A stretch of DNA of 64,000 nucleotides from Chondrilla cf. caribensis (GCA_964020155.1 OZ026555.1:2883782-2947781); one strand, 5' to 3'. Counted from the first letter of the stretch, positions 1 through 14,881 are shown. The notes: generated by a model from the letters alone, not told the origin. Numbers and translations: made by a program.

Positions 1-215
1 TATTGTTGGCTGTGATCACTACTGTTTGATTTCAAAGTTATCACACATACACAAACATACCATGCATAACAGACCCTGTAATAACCAGTTGCTGTGATCG
101 TGCCCAACTATACCCTAATCTCAACTGTCTACACGCAGTAATGAGTTTCTACAACATCTTTGTGTACCTTGTACATGTGTGGTTTAATCCACAAACATGC
201 TTACATTGTCTCAAG

Positions 216-3200
216 GTGTCGGAGGTTTGTCATCTCGGTGCACTGCCAAATTTGAAGAATTTGACTCTGAAGGATAATCCACTCAGTCAGTCAGATTTCT
301 ATCATATACAGGTTTTGGCAGCTTTGAAGTCTTCGTATCCAGAGGTATGTCAGTCAATGTGTACTGTATGTATGTATACTGCATAGTGTACAAGAATATC
401 AGGGAAATTTGCAGAATTCTTACTGATTTCACAAGTTGACCAGATCTGCAAATTTTTCAATTAAAAACTATGACCCCTAAAATTATATTTCTTCTGTAAA
501 TTTTTGAGATAATGAATGTTTTGATGCATGATGGTAAAATGTACACAACAGTCTTATTTGTCTACAAGTAAAATTTCAATGAATGAATGAATTGTCACTG
601 TAGGTTCTATTGGATGGTTTGAAGCCAAGTAAAGGACAGCTGGTGAGAATTAAAATGAGGGAAATGATGAAGATTGTTTGGAGTTGTTTCATTGTTTCCG
701 ATTCAGTTTATTCCAATCTACACCATATTAGTCTTATTATCTACTAAAAGAATTATGTTGCAACAAAATGAATAATTTTTCTTGTACTATATGTAATTGT
801 GAACACATACATGTACATACTTACTAGATCTATTTACCTCAATTTCAAATTGTCTGAAGTCAGTTTTATTGTCTTTTTCTGAAATTTAATACACTGTTAT
901 CTCTTGTGCAGGAAAGACTTGAGGTGCTGAGGTTGACCAACCCACTGTATTTCGGGATCAATCCTCCTAGTCCAAGTGAAGCAAAGAAAAAGGTAATTAC
1001 ATACCTCACATTAGTACATACCAGCTTACATCGATCTACATACGTACATATGCCCAACTTACAGTGACCTGCATACATACCAGCTTACATATTTGTATGT
1101 ATGTGGTACAATAATTATTAGGCCTGCGGTACATATGTACATACTTACTACCTAACCAGTGCTTCACGTGGGATGAACATTGGCTCTCCCTCACTAGAAT
1201 CCCATCTTTTGTTGAAACGCTATGCTCAATTGAATGTACGTAATAAATGACACTTATGTAGAAATTTGACGATCTCAAATGCACTTTATATTTTCAATTC
1301 ACCTTGCTTGTCTAAGGAAGTCCTTCATACAAGTTGTACGAAATACATACTTACATGGTTATGATCAATGTCATTTGACACACGACTCACATTCCGCCGT
1401 TCAGCTCATAACAACAACTGCTAAATATAGGATCGAAGGTGGGAGAAGAATCATGGATAAAGTTCATTCATGTCAGCCATCTTGTAACCTGCTGTGCAAC
1501 ATATTAAGACATGGGTCCAAGGGTGTTATGGCTTATTGGGTATCTAAGGTCAAAGTGCATGAATTTAGTAATCCTCAATCTAGATGCTAATCATCAACAA
1601 TATCTGTAGGTTCACCCAAAACCAGTATCAATTGTCGCCCCAGGTGAAGAGGAATATGAAGATACTGACATGTCACTTCAAGGTAACCAGTTCAATTTCT
1701 CATACAAACCAGCAACACATTCGATATCATATTGTATGTACAATCCCCATGTACATGATTTTGTTCACAGACAAAAATATGTACCAAATGATGGTCAGAT
1801 AGAAAATTATGTACAAATAAGTAATGATCAGATGGATCAGCTGAGATGCTGCTCAATGGCTGAAACTAACAATCCCTTTACTTGGGGACATTCACTACGT
1901 GTTTCGATATTTACTAATTGCCTTGTATTTGTGTACGTCATTCGTGACTGTAAACACATAACAATTGAAGCCATACATGTGTAGTACCAAGTCACAACAT
2001 GTGTCTTCAGGTTTATGCTGCCTCACTAACATGTGACCACCTACCATGTCAGCTGACCTCATAATACAAGAAGTATATTGTACTCTCCCTTTTTCGTGAC
2101 ACAAAGTTTCACAAGTTTTACAAATGATATTAGATTTGAGAAATTTTTTTCACAAGTCCGACCCCTAATGAGGATGTTGGATATGTATAATAATATGATA
2201 GTCCTCAGTGTGGTAAATCAATTTAATACTACTCGTTTTTACTTATACGACAAGCCATTGATATGCCACATCTTAGAAATAGTACTATGTAACACAAGAG
2301 ATGAGACAGGATGTTTCATAGAAGCTATCAATTTTCAAGTGGTATAAAAATCCTCCCAGTTGTTCCCCTCTCTGTTGCAGTTGTGAATTCATCCTGGTTG
2401 TGAATTCTGCAACTGCTGATAAATGTGATAACCACTTACATTGCTCAACAAATCAAATGATTCGAACTCCTTCATCATTTTGAATTAACTCTAATCATAA
2501 TGTGTATATTTTGACATATTAATGAGCTATGTCCATTCGCAAAAAGTGAACTTTGTTCCTTGAGGAAAAAAGGAGAGTACAGCATGTGTGTATGGTAGCC
2601 TTATGTACCATCTATGATTATACTGTATCAGCATTGTCATATTACATACGTATTTGTTGGGATAGGAATGGTTATACAAGTGTCGTACTGTTGAATGTTT
2701 ATTCTTGTTAGCCCACTATTTAAGCAACTATTATTATTCACATTAAGACTTAATATCTATATGCATGTTATACTCTTCTTTTTGCATTTATAGATTCCTT
2801 GTCAGTTAGAGATAGGATACACAAGATGCGTCAAGAAGGTGGAGAAAAGTGGTTGAGTATGCTTTCAACTGACAAGAATTCTCCCCGAACGGTGAGTCTT
2901 TGAGCACCCATTGGCTATCATGACTCATTTTAATGGAATTGTCTCTAATTGAGAGAGGAAGGAGGGAGGAGAGAAGGTGTATGTATATGGAGATATGTGT
3001 GTACTTATTATTGTATTAATTGGACATTGACTTTCTTCTGGCTTTAATAATTATGGAATGAAGTTAAGCAAAGGGACATATTATGCCTTCGTAGGTGGTG
3101 GAACCAGGGGGGCGGGCAGTTGCCCCCCCCCCCTCTACTTTTTAAGGAGACATGTAACGTTACATAGGACACAGGAATCTAAAGGATAAGCATTATTGCA

Positions 3201-6049
3201 TGTACATAAAGACAGAACTGATCAGTTTAATCTAATTGAAATTGCACAGAGTTTTGTGGATGTCAATATCAGAAAAAAACTGTTTTTTGGTAACATTTCT
3301 GAATTGTAGTTTACTTAGTCCTCTAATGCTGAACATTCTGACTATCTCACAGATGAATATAAATTTGAATGAGCCTCGGTGTTATGAACATATGCATAGC
3401 ATTTCCTGAGCACTGAAGTGAAGGCATGGCTAGTATATTATGCTAATTTGGTGACTTAGTGTTCTGTACTGCACGTGCACTGGACCATGCCCCCCCCCCC
3501 CCCCCTAAGATTTTTATGTTCCACCGCCACTGGCCTTCATACTGATACTCCTAAATTTCAACTCTGGGTGTGTGTCTTCATTACTTTTACTTGCTGATGT
3601 GTATAATGTAATTATTATTGGATTTATTTGTTTATTTGTTTAGAACAAAAAGGATATGCTGATATCTTCTTCCAAAGTCACGCCAAAGTCATCACCAAAG
3701 ATATTAAAGAAACGAAATGTACATACACCACAGGATGAAGCAACACAACCGGCCGACATGGTTTCGCATGATGGGCCAGCTGTAGCACCCAAGGCATTGT
3801 TCCCATATCCTCAGCACACACCCACCTTTGTCCCCGCCCTACAACCTGTAGTGGAGGAAAGGCCTGAAGCTTCTGGCCCAGTCGTTAGAGACTTCTTTTC
3901 CAAGTCTCACCTATGCTCACAGCCTCTCAGTGAAGCTGGTGAATCATTGAAATTTTCTCTTTGGGGGTCTGTGATTCTGTACGATGATCCACTTCATCTG
4001 CATGACTCCTGTGTTCTAGTGTCTGACCGGACCTTGCACATATGGGAGTTCCACAAATCCACCACTACACACTCATGGGTGAATCCTGATGCTCTCCCAC
4101 TACGACACTTGCTAGATTGTCCATTGAACAGTATCAAGTCTTGTTCAGTGGGGATTACGAGGCAAGCAATACGTATTGAGACCTCCTCTTCTAAACTCAC
4201 TTTTTCGATTATCTGTTACAATGTGGGTGCAGTGGACTCCATGGTACAATGCCTACAGCCCCTCACCTCAATAAAGGACACAGCAGATGACGACCTCCTG
4301 GTTCTAAAGACTCAGATTGTTCAAAAACCTCTTGTGTTGTCAGGGAGGTACTTTCTTACTGCAAGTCTTGAAATCGATGACACGTGGAAAGAGAAACGCA
4401 CTGCTCAAATCGCAGAAGACATTTCAACGGTTGACGTACGGCTTGTCAGTTTCGTATCACACCTCAATATAGTTGAAGGATCGCACATACCGAATAAATC
4501 GTTATCTTCAGAACGCCGTCTTGCTACGTTAATTAGTACCGATGACACTGTTTACATTTGCAGTTCTGATGTTGTGCACCATCCCATTCCAGATTTTTCT
4601 GATGTGCAGGCCACCACGCCCCAATTCTTAGCTGAATCCTCATTCGATATTTCCAGCCTCCGTGAAGTACAAGTTGTGAACAAGCCCTACACCTTCAATG
4701 GGCTTTTCAGCTGCTGTCAACTCTATCCAGTCACTCTGAGCTTTGAGTCAGCAACTGACACGGTTTACCAGAAATGGGAGGTGTATTCTCACTCCATCGA
4801 GGAACAAAAACGTTTAGTACAAGCATTGAAGCAGGTTTACACTGCTCACACATCTGAAGAGCTTGTCTTGTCCCAACTTGATACTCCCGGGCAGTCTTTC
4901 TTGATCAGCAGATCACACTGTTTGCAGTCAGTCGTGCAATTGCTGTCTGAATTGCATCGTTATTCAAGTGAGGTGTTGAATGAATACTTCAAGGCAACTT
5001 TTGCGATGGATCATAAATCTGAAGAATTTCGCGAAATCTACAGGGCATACTACATCCCCCACAGTGCCTCTGATAAGCAGTTTGAGGTGCTGGTCTGGTT
5101 TTCCAGTGCTGCATTGTATGTTGTTTCTTGCAAAGATGAGGCAGAAAGGTGGATTCAAGAGAAAGTTGCCAGCAATGTCCGCATCTCTCTAGCTCACAGT
5201 CGCACTACCCCACTTCATCTTCTCGCTTTTGTTCCAGTTTCTGATGTTCGTGAAGTCAACGTTGGATTGTTCGACCTAAGCTTGCGGATTACAGCAAAAG
5301 ACAGTCCATCTACATTCACCCTGGTCACCATGGATGATGCCTTGACTGAAAGGATAATCAGTTTTTTCAAGAGTTTTCAAATTCCTGGACAGGGTGATTC
5401 TGCATCAGATTCGCTTCCAAAGATTGCTTATCCCGAGCTGGATTTCCCAAGGTTACAAGCATGTCTGAATGCCTTATCAAAGCATCAAAAACAACCACTA
5501 GAAGATAGCTCGATACCTACCGTCCTCAGCTACCTGCTGGTACAGTCTGAGAAAGAATGTGATTTCAAACCCACCACTTCACACACCACTTGCACAAAAA
5601 CACTGGTTTTGACCAGTCGCTGTTTGTATGTATTGTCTGAGAATTATGTCCTTTGGCCTGTACCATCTTTCTCCACAACCCTACCTAAAGGGGACAAATT
5701 AGCAGTGGAAGAATTCATTCGTATCGATAACATTGTGAAAGTGGAGGTTTCTGACTCGGCATCTTGTGACTTCACTATAGTTTGTCTGGTTGGATTGGGA
5801 TCTCTGTCTTCACAGCAGTCTGCTGATGATGAGAAACTGGTCGGCCATCTAATGGACTCGATTGTTCTACACAAAGAAATCCAGAAGGTGCAGGCAGCTG
5901 CTAATCTATCACCTCCTCCTGAATCATTTCAGCAATTCACGTACAAGACTGGAACTTATGCTCAAAGAGAGAAGTTCTTGTCGGTGTTGCGAGACCAATG
6001 GGAAAATGTTCACTATCAGGAACTGCCGATTTTGTTAAAAAGGATGTAA
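216..6049 (+). CDS. LRR and tandem PH-like domain protein, STK11IP/nischarin family (5' end outside window)
   Basis: Six exons are visible and keep phase: 216-344, 604-642, 912-992, 1610-1682, 2794-2891 and 3644-6049, each with GT-AG borders. The first carries a leucine-rich repeat (LPNLKNLTLKDNPL) followed by the LRR-cap pattern VLLDGLKPSKGQL. Exon 5 holds RDRIHKMRQEGGEKWLSML, which resembles the 'RERFG..WLQYRSHL' stretch of STK11IP. The last exon encodes about 800 residues with two or more PH-like segments (ALYVVSCKDE...VREVNVGLFDLSL; CLYVLSENY) and ends HYQELPILLKRM. STK11IP (LKB1-interacting, endolysosomal) and nischarin share this LRR-then-PH-like layout, so I cannot tell which orthologue this is. 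The N-terminal LRRs lie upstream of the window. A Ser/Pro/Lys-rich linker follows residue 1 of the last exon. Confidence 0.7.
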
Positions 6050-6204
6050 CCTACAATCACCTCTTTTAGTAGTTGTTTGTATCCCTTAATGCTTGTGAGG
6101 TTGATTTAATCCTCTGATTATTTCCATGTTTACATGTAATTTTGAATTTATTTGTGTCTAAAATTTCCAAATTATTTTTAATGAATATTCAACCATGCAC
6201 TGAT

Positions 6205-6210
6205 AATAAA
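6205..6210 (+). promoter_or_regulatory. Poly(A) signal of the LRR/PH-like gene
   Basis: AATAAA lies 156 bases after the stop codon of the LRR/PH-like gene, in AT-rich 3' UTR. The next gene (GST) converges on it from the other strand, with about 500 bp between the two stop codons. Confidence 0.6.
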
Positions 6211-6555
6211 TAAATTTGAATAATAATATGGATTGATTGTGCATATTTAATATGTAGAAGTAATGGATAATTATAAGGTGATTAATATAACATTATAAAT
6301 AATACAATTAACATTCCTATTTTAAGTTTTGTATAATAATGTAATAATATAATTGTCCTTGAAGTTATATTATGCATGCATGATACATGCACATGCATAT
6401 ATCTAATAATACTCTAATATCAATTATAAGTACAACATGATAAGGTAACTATAGCTACGATGTTATGATATCATCTATGCCAAAAAATAGTCCTAACAAT
6501 TTAATAACTAGTCATAGAGTACAGGAGTAGAGACTCATCAACAAGACTACTTGTT

Positions 6556-7804
<1,249 letters not shown>

Positions 7805-7819
<15 letters not shown>

Positions 7820-8280
7820 AATTGTGGTGGAGGTCACGTGATGTAGGCTGCACGTGGGAAATGTTACCCAATAAAGCTGCAGCATTATGTACGGTGTTGG
7901 AAAGAGAGTGCTTGTTGTAGCTATATTATATGTTTGGAAGAGTGGATTCCTCAGTGACCTAATTGCTGTTATATACAGAGACATAGTAGTCCAGCTTAAG
8001 CTTATGCAATACTGTACTACCACAGACCATACACAGATTCTAGTATCTTTGCACAGACACAACACACTACCTCCAAAAGCATTATCTATAGGGGGTGAGG
8101 CTATTGGCTGATGGAAAGGGTAACAGCCATTCCAGAAAGGAACAAACATTGAATTGAACTGTAATTCTGTATTAACAATTATTGGACATATTGTGTTGAA
8201 CTCTACATAACCTATGTTTATGCGTTTGCTTATTCATGCTAATTGCTGGTTCCTTGGAAAGTAGCCGGCAAGCCTGCAGG
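7805..8280 (+). repeat. Segmental duplication: divergent promoter plus decayed TRMU exon 1
   Basis: The stretch starts at the GST initiator and runs away from it. It shares TCACGTGATGT, GGAAATGTTAC, a decayed TRMU exon-1 piece (GTGTTGGAAAGAGAGT at about 7893), AGATTCTAGTATCTTTGCACAGA and GGGTGAGGCTATTGG with the true TRMU 5' region at 16.67-17.2 kb and, in part, with 49.74-51.43 kb. The PP-loop codons are lost here, so it is a relic, not a working first exon. The layout implies that GST and TRMU were once head-to-head neighbours. Confidence 0.7.
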
Positions 8281-8951
8281 CTTCCCACTTTGAGTAAAAT
8301 TCCCATTTGTAGTCCCAATTAATGATTACATAGCGGGCCTTGCTACTTTGCTAGGACCTAATTTTGTCGAAATATCATTGCAGTTATGCATTCAGTATAT
8401 TTTATATTAATTTTTATAACCATTTTATGGGTATATGGAAGAATGAGGAAATGTCGCAGGGCTACCCTCTAGGGTCTCACAACACTACATGAGTTTGAAA
8501 GACTGTGTGCGAAAAAATTGAATCTTCCTCTTAAACAATAAAGTGGTACGTATACTATGTGGAAACAAGCCCTTTGGCATGCATCAGGCACAGGAGGAAG
8601 GTATAGTTCTTCTCTATTGAAGCATTGCTGAAATTGCCGGTGTCATGCGTAATATTGTAATTAGCTCTTGCAATGCAAACAACTGCATATTACGAGTCAA
8701 GATTCAATCCAGACATTGAGCATTCACATTAATACCATGATATTGTTATACATATAATATGTTTATATGTATGATCTATGGTTACATGCATCGTTTTACC
8801 TGCACTGATAAGAATGTAATGACTATGAAATGTAAGAAATTAGTAAAGGGTATACATCCAATGATAATACCTTATAATTACATATGTAGTTACAGTGCTC
8901 ACTACAGGATAACACACTGGTTATCCAACAACTAATTGACTTGAAGTCTGT
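8270..8951. repeat. Duplicated 3' flank of the STELLO-like gene
   Basis: No coding signal. The sequence is closely matched at 28.74-30.08 kb and, from about 8450 on, at 14.40-14.87 kb. Shared landmarks are GCAGGCTTCCCACTTTGAG, TGAGTTTGAAAGACTG and CTGCACTGATAAG. It is the 3' flank carried with each STELLO copy. Confidence 0.7.
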
Positions 8952-11900
8952 TCACACCGTAGATGCTCTTAATATTGGTTGTGTAATCCTTGGAAAACCA
9001 CCACGTTCCATATCTTTCATCTTGGATATCACCTTGCACCAATTGTACTTGAGAACTCTTTCCCTACGTTTATTCTCCTCTACCATTTTCTCATGAATAG
9101 CACTGAAATTCATATTATCCAAAATTTCTTCCAACTGGTCGTAGCTGTCAAAGTAGGTGATGTGAGGCCACTCATAAAAGTCCAAAAACTGCACCCAGTA
9201 GTACTCGGCTTCTGGATCAACTGATGCTTGCCTGTCAGGGCTGTAAGGGTGTATACTGGTTGGATGACGTTCGCCCACTTCTGGGAAGGTTTTGCAGTAA
9301 TATGAACCACGTGCTGTTCTATCTAGCCCAAAACCAAGAAGTACATCCCGAATGAATTTGATTGAAGGGAAAATCATAGGAATAGACAGCGAATAGATTT
9401 CAGTGATTTTGTATGTCATCACAGCATAAGGTATGAAAATAACAGCCCGATGTTTGGCCAGGTCTGAAAATGTCCAATGAGGATACAGTTTATAGGCATC
9501 CACTATCTCATACTTCTTCACTATTTTGTTCATATCTTTTGCAAGGTTTGGTCTATGAGCAACCTTGTCGTCTCTAACACCAAACACAATAATCGATTCC
9601 TTTGTAGGAGAGTAGGGGTTGCCTGCTGTGTAAAAACCACTGTAGCTATAAAGTGGCAGAGCATTCATTCCAGTGTAATAGTGAAGGTATTCCACATCAT
9701 ACTTACTCTCAGCGCCAAGCACAAGTCTACCCATAGAAGACAGTTTGTATATGTGTTCATTAAGTCTATCGTGTTCTGCTTGAGAGCACCTGTGTAAGTC
9801 ATAGCGGTGAGCGGGAAGCAACACTATAGTCTTGTTAAAAGGCATCCAAACCTCACAAAGTGAGGGTGGAAAAGTGCACAGAAAAGCGTCCACGGTGGTG
9901 AATTTCTCGTCATTCTTGTAAAACTCGAAAATGTCGCGGATCATGCTTTCAGGGATTGATTGGGGGTTCCAGCCGTGGCTGTAGTCGAAATTGGTGAGAG
10001 CTGGAGAAACTCTACCATACAAAGTAATCCCCTTCATGTTATACACATGTGGATTGTTTTTGGGGACAATCTGGCTATCGACAATGATGACGGACTGTCC
10101 AATGGTTGATAAGGCAGATGACATGTCGATCAGGTGTCAAAAAGGTTAAAGAAGGAATAGATTCACATGTAGCATCAACTGTCTGTTCGTCTACATCAGT
10201 GTCTGCAGACAGATCCAATGGCAAGTGCTTCAACGGTGGTGGGAATGTTGGGGCGGACATGCCACTGGGCTTTTCCTTCACAGCAGGGAACTTGTAACCA
10301 ACATCAACGAGAAACTTGAGCCAAAGTTGAACCAACATTACATCCTCTTTTTCAATATACTCTCTCTCATACAATGCTATCCAAAGTTCTTCTGTTCTCT
10401 CAACAATAGTGGCCCCGCGACCCTTCCATTGACCAAGGAACATAATCAGCTGTTTGCTTTTCATGTATAAATCATTTTCGCCCTCGAAATCTTTGATATA
10501 ACTATGACTGTTACGATCTTGAACAACCAGTGGACGAGACGCAAATCCAATCTTGGCATCAATGTCCCAGAAGAGACGTTGAGCAAAATAACTACGCCAG
10601 ATGTCACTCACTCGACCATTGACTGTAACTGGTAAAAATAAACCGAAGAAACCTGACGAGAAATGCAGTGTTGCTTGTGCATTGTAGGGAGTGAATGCCC
10701 CATTGGGTACGATCAAAGGTCTGTGTTCTTTGCTTCTATTGAACCACAATGGGATTGGTTGCATGAATCGATATATGGCATCAACGTCTGGTTCATATTC
10801 TGCTAGCGATTGGAGGACGGCAATGTCTGAACAGCCCACACTGACTGATGTGAGAGTAGTGTTGAAACTTTGAGGTTTCTTAATGTCATCCAATGGTAAG
10901 CCGCGAGGCCATGAAGGTAGGGATGGCGCACCTAGCTTAGGATAAGGATTAACATGTTCTGAAGTATGTTGTTAAATTCTGTTTTAACAGTCCTTAAGTC
11001 TCAACCTGAATATTCAGCTGTTTCATTACATTTATCAGGTTTTAACAGTAAACATAACTGTTTACTGTTGAAACCTGTCAATTCTCAGGGCATTACTCCA
11101 AACAATCCCTTGAAACAGCCAAAACTTAGGGAGGTGACAATTGTGGTCAGGCATGTTTTGAATGAATTCCAGTTGCTAGCTATCTGAATAACAGCCTGTT
11201 TATGAACAAAGTAAGCTTGGTCCCACATAATCCCAGAGAATCTTCTGATCTTACATAAATGTTTGTGTCTGTAGCAATAGCCCAAATTTGGGTTTTTGTT
11301 AAACCCCCAAATTTGGGTTTTTATGCTACCCAAGATTTGTGTGTTTACTGTTAATTTTCAAAACAGTTTACATAAAATTACAGTGAAACAGTAAATAGTT
11401 GAGGACTGTTAAAACAGAATTTAACGACATACTTCAGAACATGTTGATTGTAAGTTGGCCAATTATGTTCTTTGGGAAGTAGAGCCTCCATGTGTCCGTT
11501 GACACAGTTGTGTTCACCAGGAATGGATGCATCGAGGGAAGGTGCACCAGGAGGAGCCGCACCTCTCAACCAAAATTTCAGAAGGTTATCGTCGTCAAAG
11601 TCCCAGATGATCTCAGCACCATGTAGGATTGCATACAAGAAACCAACATTCTTACGTCCGAAGTGGTTCCAAGGGAGAGCGTCAACTAATGGAATCTTCA
11701 TGGCCTCTTGTTCCTCGGGAGTTAGATAGACTACTGCATCGTTTCCTTGCCCTGGGAACCAGCCGGGATTGTACTCCTCAACACTCTTCTTGTCGGCGAT
11801 AACAACCAAGCACCATCCTTCGAGACGTACTTGGCGTCTCACGGCTTCGGAGGGTTCGAATATTGTTGTGACGACGCCCCACCTTTTACAAACAGGGGTC

Positions 11901-12247
11901 TTTACGCTGGCTTTTGAAGATATAGGGTGATCCTGGTGCTTGAAGAACTCAAATTTTCTTTTATCGGTAAAGCGGCGTGTCGCTTTACCGGAAAAAGCGT
12001 GTCCGATGATTTGACTTTCCCTGGACCGTCTATCCACTTCTGGAGAGTGCTTATCCTGATCGAAGTCAGGTGAAGGAAATTGTCGAGAAGTTGCGACAGC
12101 TGGTGGAAAGAGTACTCGAGCTCGACTGACTCCACTCCTCGATGGCGTAATTTCGTACTTTGAGATGAGCACAAGAATGAACGCCGCTAAAACTGTTATA
12201 TATAGCATACAATACTTTCTCCTTGCACATCGGAATATGCAGTTCAT
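8952..12247 (-). pseudogene. STELLO-like (DUF288) glycosyltransferase, broken paralogue
   Basis: Three open pieces (12247-11446, 10893-10130 and 10124-8952) match consecutive parts of the intact gene at 30.1-33.0 kb at very high identity. Breaks relative to that copy: a 495-bp TIR element at 10951-11445; a deletion of about 20 bp near 10124-10129 (the intact copy has ATCAATGCGGCAACCTGGAT there), which shifts the frame; and one missing A in the A-run near 8997, which changes the C-terminus. The N-terminus keeps a signal anchor (CMLYITVLAAFILVLI) and the DFDDD acidic motif. Most of the reading frame is otherwise unspoiled, which points to recent inactivation. Separate translation of pieces is possible but unsupported. 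Confidence 0.85.
10951..11445. mobile_element. 495-bp MITE inside the STELLO pseudogene
   Basis: Near-perfect terminal inverted repeats of about 44 bp start AACATGTTCTGAAGTATGT at both ends (one mismatch seen: GTTGTT/GTCGTT). The flanks carry a 4-bp duplication, GATT, at 10947-10950 and 11446-11449. Removing the element plus one GATT restores the sequence found in the intact copy (AAGGATTGTACGTTGG versus AAGGATTGTAAGTTGG). The interior has two nested hairpins (around 11036-11075 and 11280-11325) and no convincing protein. The family is unknown. Confidence 0.9.
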
Positions 12248-12484
12248 CCTAGATCTTATATCTTATAGATATATTGGCGCTGGTTAACCTTCGAACCTTC
12301 TCAAGAAATCTGCAAAATGTTAACCCTACTTGTCGCACTTTTTTCGGGAGTTACTGATATGACTATACTGTGCGTCCAAGCTTAAAAGCGTGCATGGCAT
12401 ATTTAATCATAGACCCTCTAACGTTGCTAAAGGGTCTATGATTTAATGCTCGAGTCACGAGGGCACGAAGCTGTACTACTGTGT

Positions 12485-12621
12485 TATGGTGGCCGAGAGG
12501 TGTACCGACGAATTCCGAATCCGATCTCTTGGCCACCATGCGTACGTTACTATAATAATATTATATCCTGAACTCCGAACTCCGAACTCCGAATTCCGAC
12601 CTTTTAATTTCGGCCACCATA
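12485..12621. mobile_element. Short TIR element / hairpin
   Basis: 137 bp bounded by TATGGTGGCCGA and its reverse complement TCGGCCACCATA, with a further internal inverted copy near 12527-12541 and a (GAACTCC)n-like run inside. No ORF. It looks like a small foldback MITE. Confidence 0.5.
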
Positions 12622-12708
12622 CATAATAAGTTACTATATCTTGTGTACATATAATATGATGGCATAACAATAATCCCCTGGTCTCAAGGCAAGTATCTAG
12701 TTTTGGAT

Positions 12709-13032
12709 GCGACAGTTACAGACACCTTCTGCACATCCAATTGCCTGAGAGACATCAGTGAACCTGGAGGAGCAGCCGCACATGCTGAAATTGGGAAATC
12801 CAGAAAGTATGCCCATCTTGACAGCATATACTTGTTTCAACCAGTGGCAATTGAAACAAGTGGTGCCACTGGACCCAAAACAGGAAACTTCCTGAGGGAG
12901 CTGGGTAAACGCATCAAAATGGCATCCAAGAGACAAGGTCTTTTGGCTTTCTATTGCAGAGGATCTCCGTTGCACAATCCTGATTGGGAATGCCACCTTG
13001 GTGCTAAGGACCCTCCCCGCAGTAGACTGTGA
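12709..13032 (+). pseudogene. Retroelement ORF fragment (C-terminal part), copy 1
   Basis: About 108 open codons end in a stop. The pattern DATVTDTF...AAAHAE..K..KY..L...YLFQPVAIETSG..G...GNFLRELGKRI is typical of the C-terminus of reverse-transcriptase-bearing elements that litter sponge and cnidarian genomes (from memory of the family pattern). No RT catalytic domain is present, so it is a 5'-truncated relic. Related scraps occur at 13268-13640, 48645-48850 and 49226-49380. Confidence 0.55.
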
Positions 13033-13140
13033 CTTCTGTCCCCTCGAGTAGTCATGCGTGCATCGTTTATATTTAATTTATTATCATATAAATAATAATC
13101 GTCATGTTATGTATGTAAACTGACATCATTATTATTACCA

Positions 13141-13144
13141 TATT

Positions 13145-13182
<38 letters not shown>

Positions 13183-13217
13183 AATAATAATAATAATAAC
13201 AACAATAATAATAATAA
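13141..13217. repeat. (ATC)n / (AAT)n microsatellite
   Basis: A trinucleotide run of ATC changes to AAT/AAC. A similar compound repeat follows the retroelement fragment at 48.95-49.02 kb, so it was probably copied with it. Confidence 0.8.
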
Positions 13218-13267
13218 GTTGCCTGAGTTGTAAATCAAACCAAGGAAGAACTTCACGACATCAGACA

Positions 13268-13640
13268 TTGAATGAGATTATCCATCGCTTCTGGACTCGG
13301 CTTCAAAGGTCCCCAGTAGACTGGAACCATCTGGCCTTTACAGGGCAGATGGAAAGCGTCCAGATGGGGAAACCACAATTCCATGGTCCAAGAGGAGATC
13401 CTTGGTATGGGATGCCACATGTGTTGACACATTTTGCAATTATCTTAAGCAGAAAACTGCACAAGAAGCAGGAGGCTCAGCAACACATGCAGAGAAGGAT
13501 CATGTTTATATCTTCCAGCTGATTGCCTTCGAAACCAGTGGTACTATGGGTTTTGATTCCATGTGCTTTCTCCATGATCTCAGGAGATGCTTAAGATCAT
13601 GCACTGGTGATCCCAACTCATTATGTACTTGTTACAGCAT
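13268..13640 (+). pseudogene. Retroelement ORF fragment, copy 2 (frame-shifted)
   Basis: Two overlapping frames together give FWTRLQRSP, then VWDATCVDTF, AGGSATHAEKDH and IAFETSGTMGFDS.CFLHDLRRC. This is the same domain as the neighbouring 12.7-kb fragment, in decayed form. It ends at a (GT)n tract. No intact RT core. Confidence 0.5.
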
Positions 13641-13669
13641 TTATTATTACTATATCTTGTGTGTGTCTG

Positions 13670-13808
<139 letters not shown>

Positions 13809-14399
13809 ACACATGCACACTCACACACACGTACGCACACAAACAAGTATTCAGACACACACAAGATATCTCCGATCTCTGAATTCGTTTCAGTACATAC
13901 CTCTTGGCCACTGTAAAAATCAGCATGTTACCACTGCTTTAATAGGTATTCAGCATCATATGCGGAGTTAGCACGTATGCATTTGCATACTTACTGTTGA
14001 AAAGTATGTACAATGGTTGATGTCATCAGAGATACTCACACATGCGTATCCATGGTGCTCTCATTGGAGCCAGATATAGTGTGAATTTTCAAACTGTGGT
14101 CAATTGTTATATGACTGTGGTCAGTGATGAGTTTGGTTTGTTGCTCCCTTGCTATACTAACTGTTTGTCAATAATATATTAATACTATATTATCATAATG
14201 GTAAAAACAAGAACTATATACATACAGTTCATGTTTGCTCTGTATGTGTGTAATATTATACCATATACATAATGTAACCATTCACTCTCATAGTGAATTG
14301 GAACTAATAGATCTAGAGATTGAAGTCATCCCCACTCATTAACCCAGGTACGTATGCAGTGATGTTTGTATCACTTATAATAGTTTATTTTGTTCAATG

Positions 14400-14881
14400 A
14401 CTCTTTGGCAGAAACGTCGCAGGGCTATCCTCTAGGGTCACACAACACCACGAGTTTGAAAGACTGTGTGCGAAAAAAATTTTAACATTAAAGTGGTACG
14501 TATACTATGTGGAAACAAACCCTTTGCCATGCATCAGGCACAGGGGGGAAATAGTTTGTCTCTATTGAAGCATTGTTGAAATTGACTGTTATATGCATTA
14601 TAATATTATTAGCTTACGAATGGGCCTTTCAATTTCAATGCAAACAACTGCATATTACAAGTCAAGATTCAATCCAGGCATTGAGTACCCATATTAATAC
14701 CATGATACTATAATTATACATAATATATATTTACATGTATGATCTACGGTTACATGCATAGTTATACCTGCACTGATAAGTATGTAATGACTATGAAATG
14801 TAAGAAATTAGTAAAGGGTATACATGCAATGATAATACCTTATAATTACATAAAAATATTATGTACTTGAGTATAAATAAA
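14400..14881. repeat. Third copy of the STELLO 3' flank
   Basis: Matches 8450-8900 and 29580-30040 (shared AAACGTCGCAGGGCTA-like start, TGAGTTTGAAAGACTGTGT, CTGCACTGATAAGTATG). The sequence before it (13870-14400) has no recognisable gene. Confidence 0.7.

Noticed and set aside
1279..1590. 103-codon frame in the LRR gene intron
   Set aside because: No homology pattern, and it overlaps the acceptor region before exon 1610; intronic chance ORF.
7887..8111. Frame MYGVGKRVLVVAILYVW as a working TRMU first exon
   Set aside because: It lacks the SGGVDSS PP-loop present at 16.83 kb, so it is a decayed duplicate.
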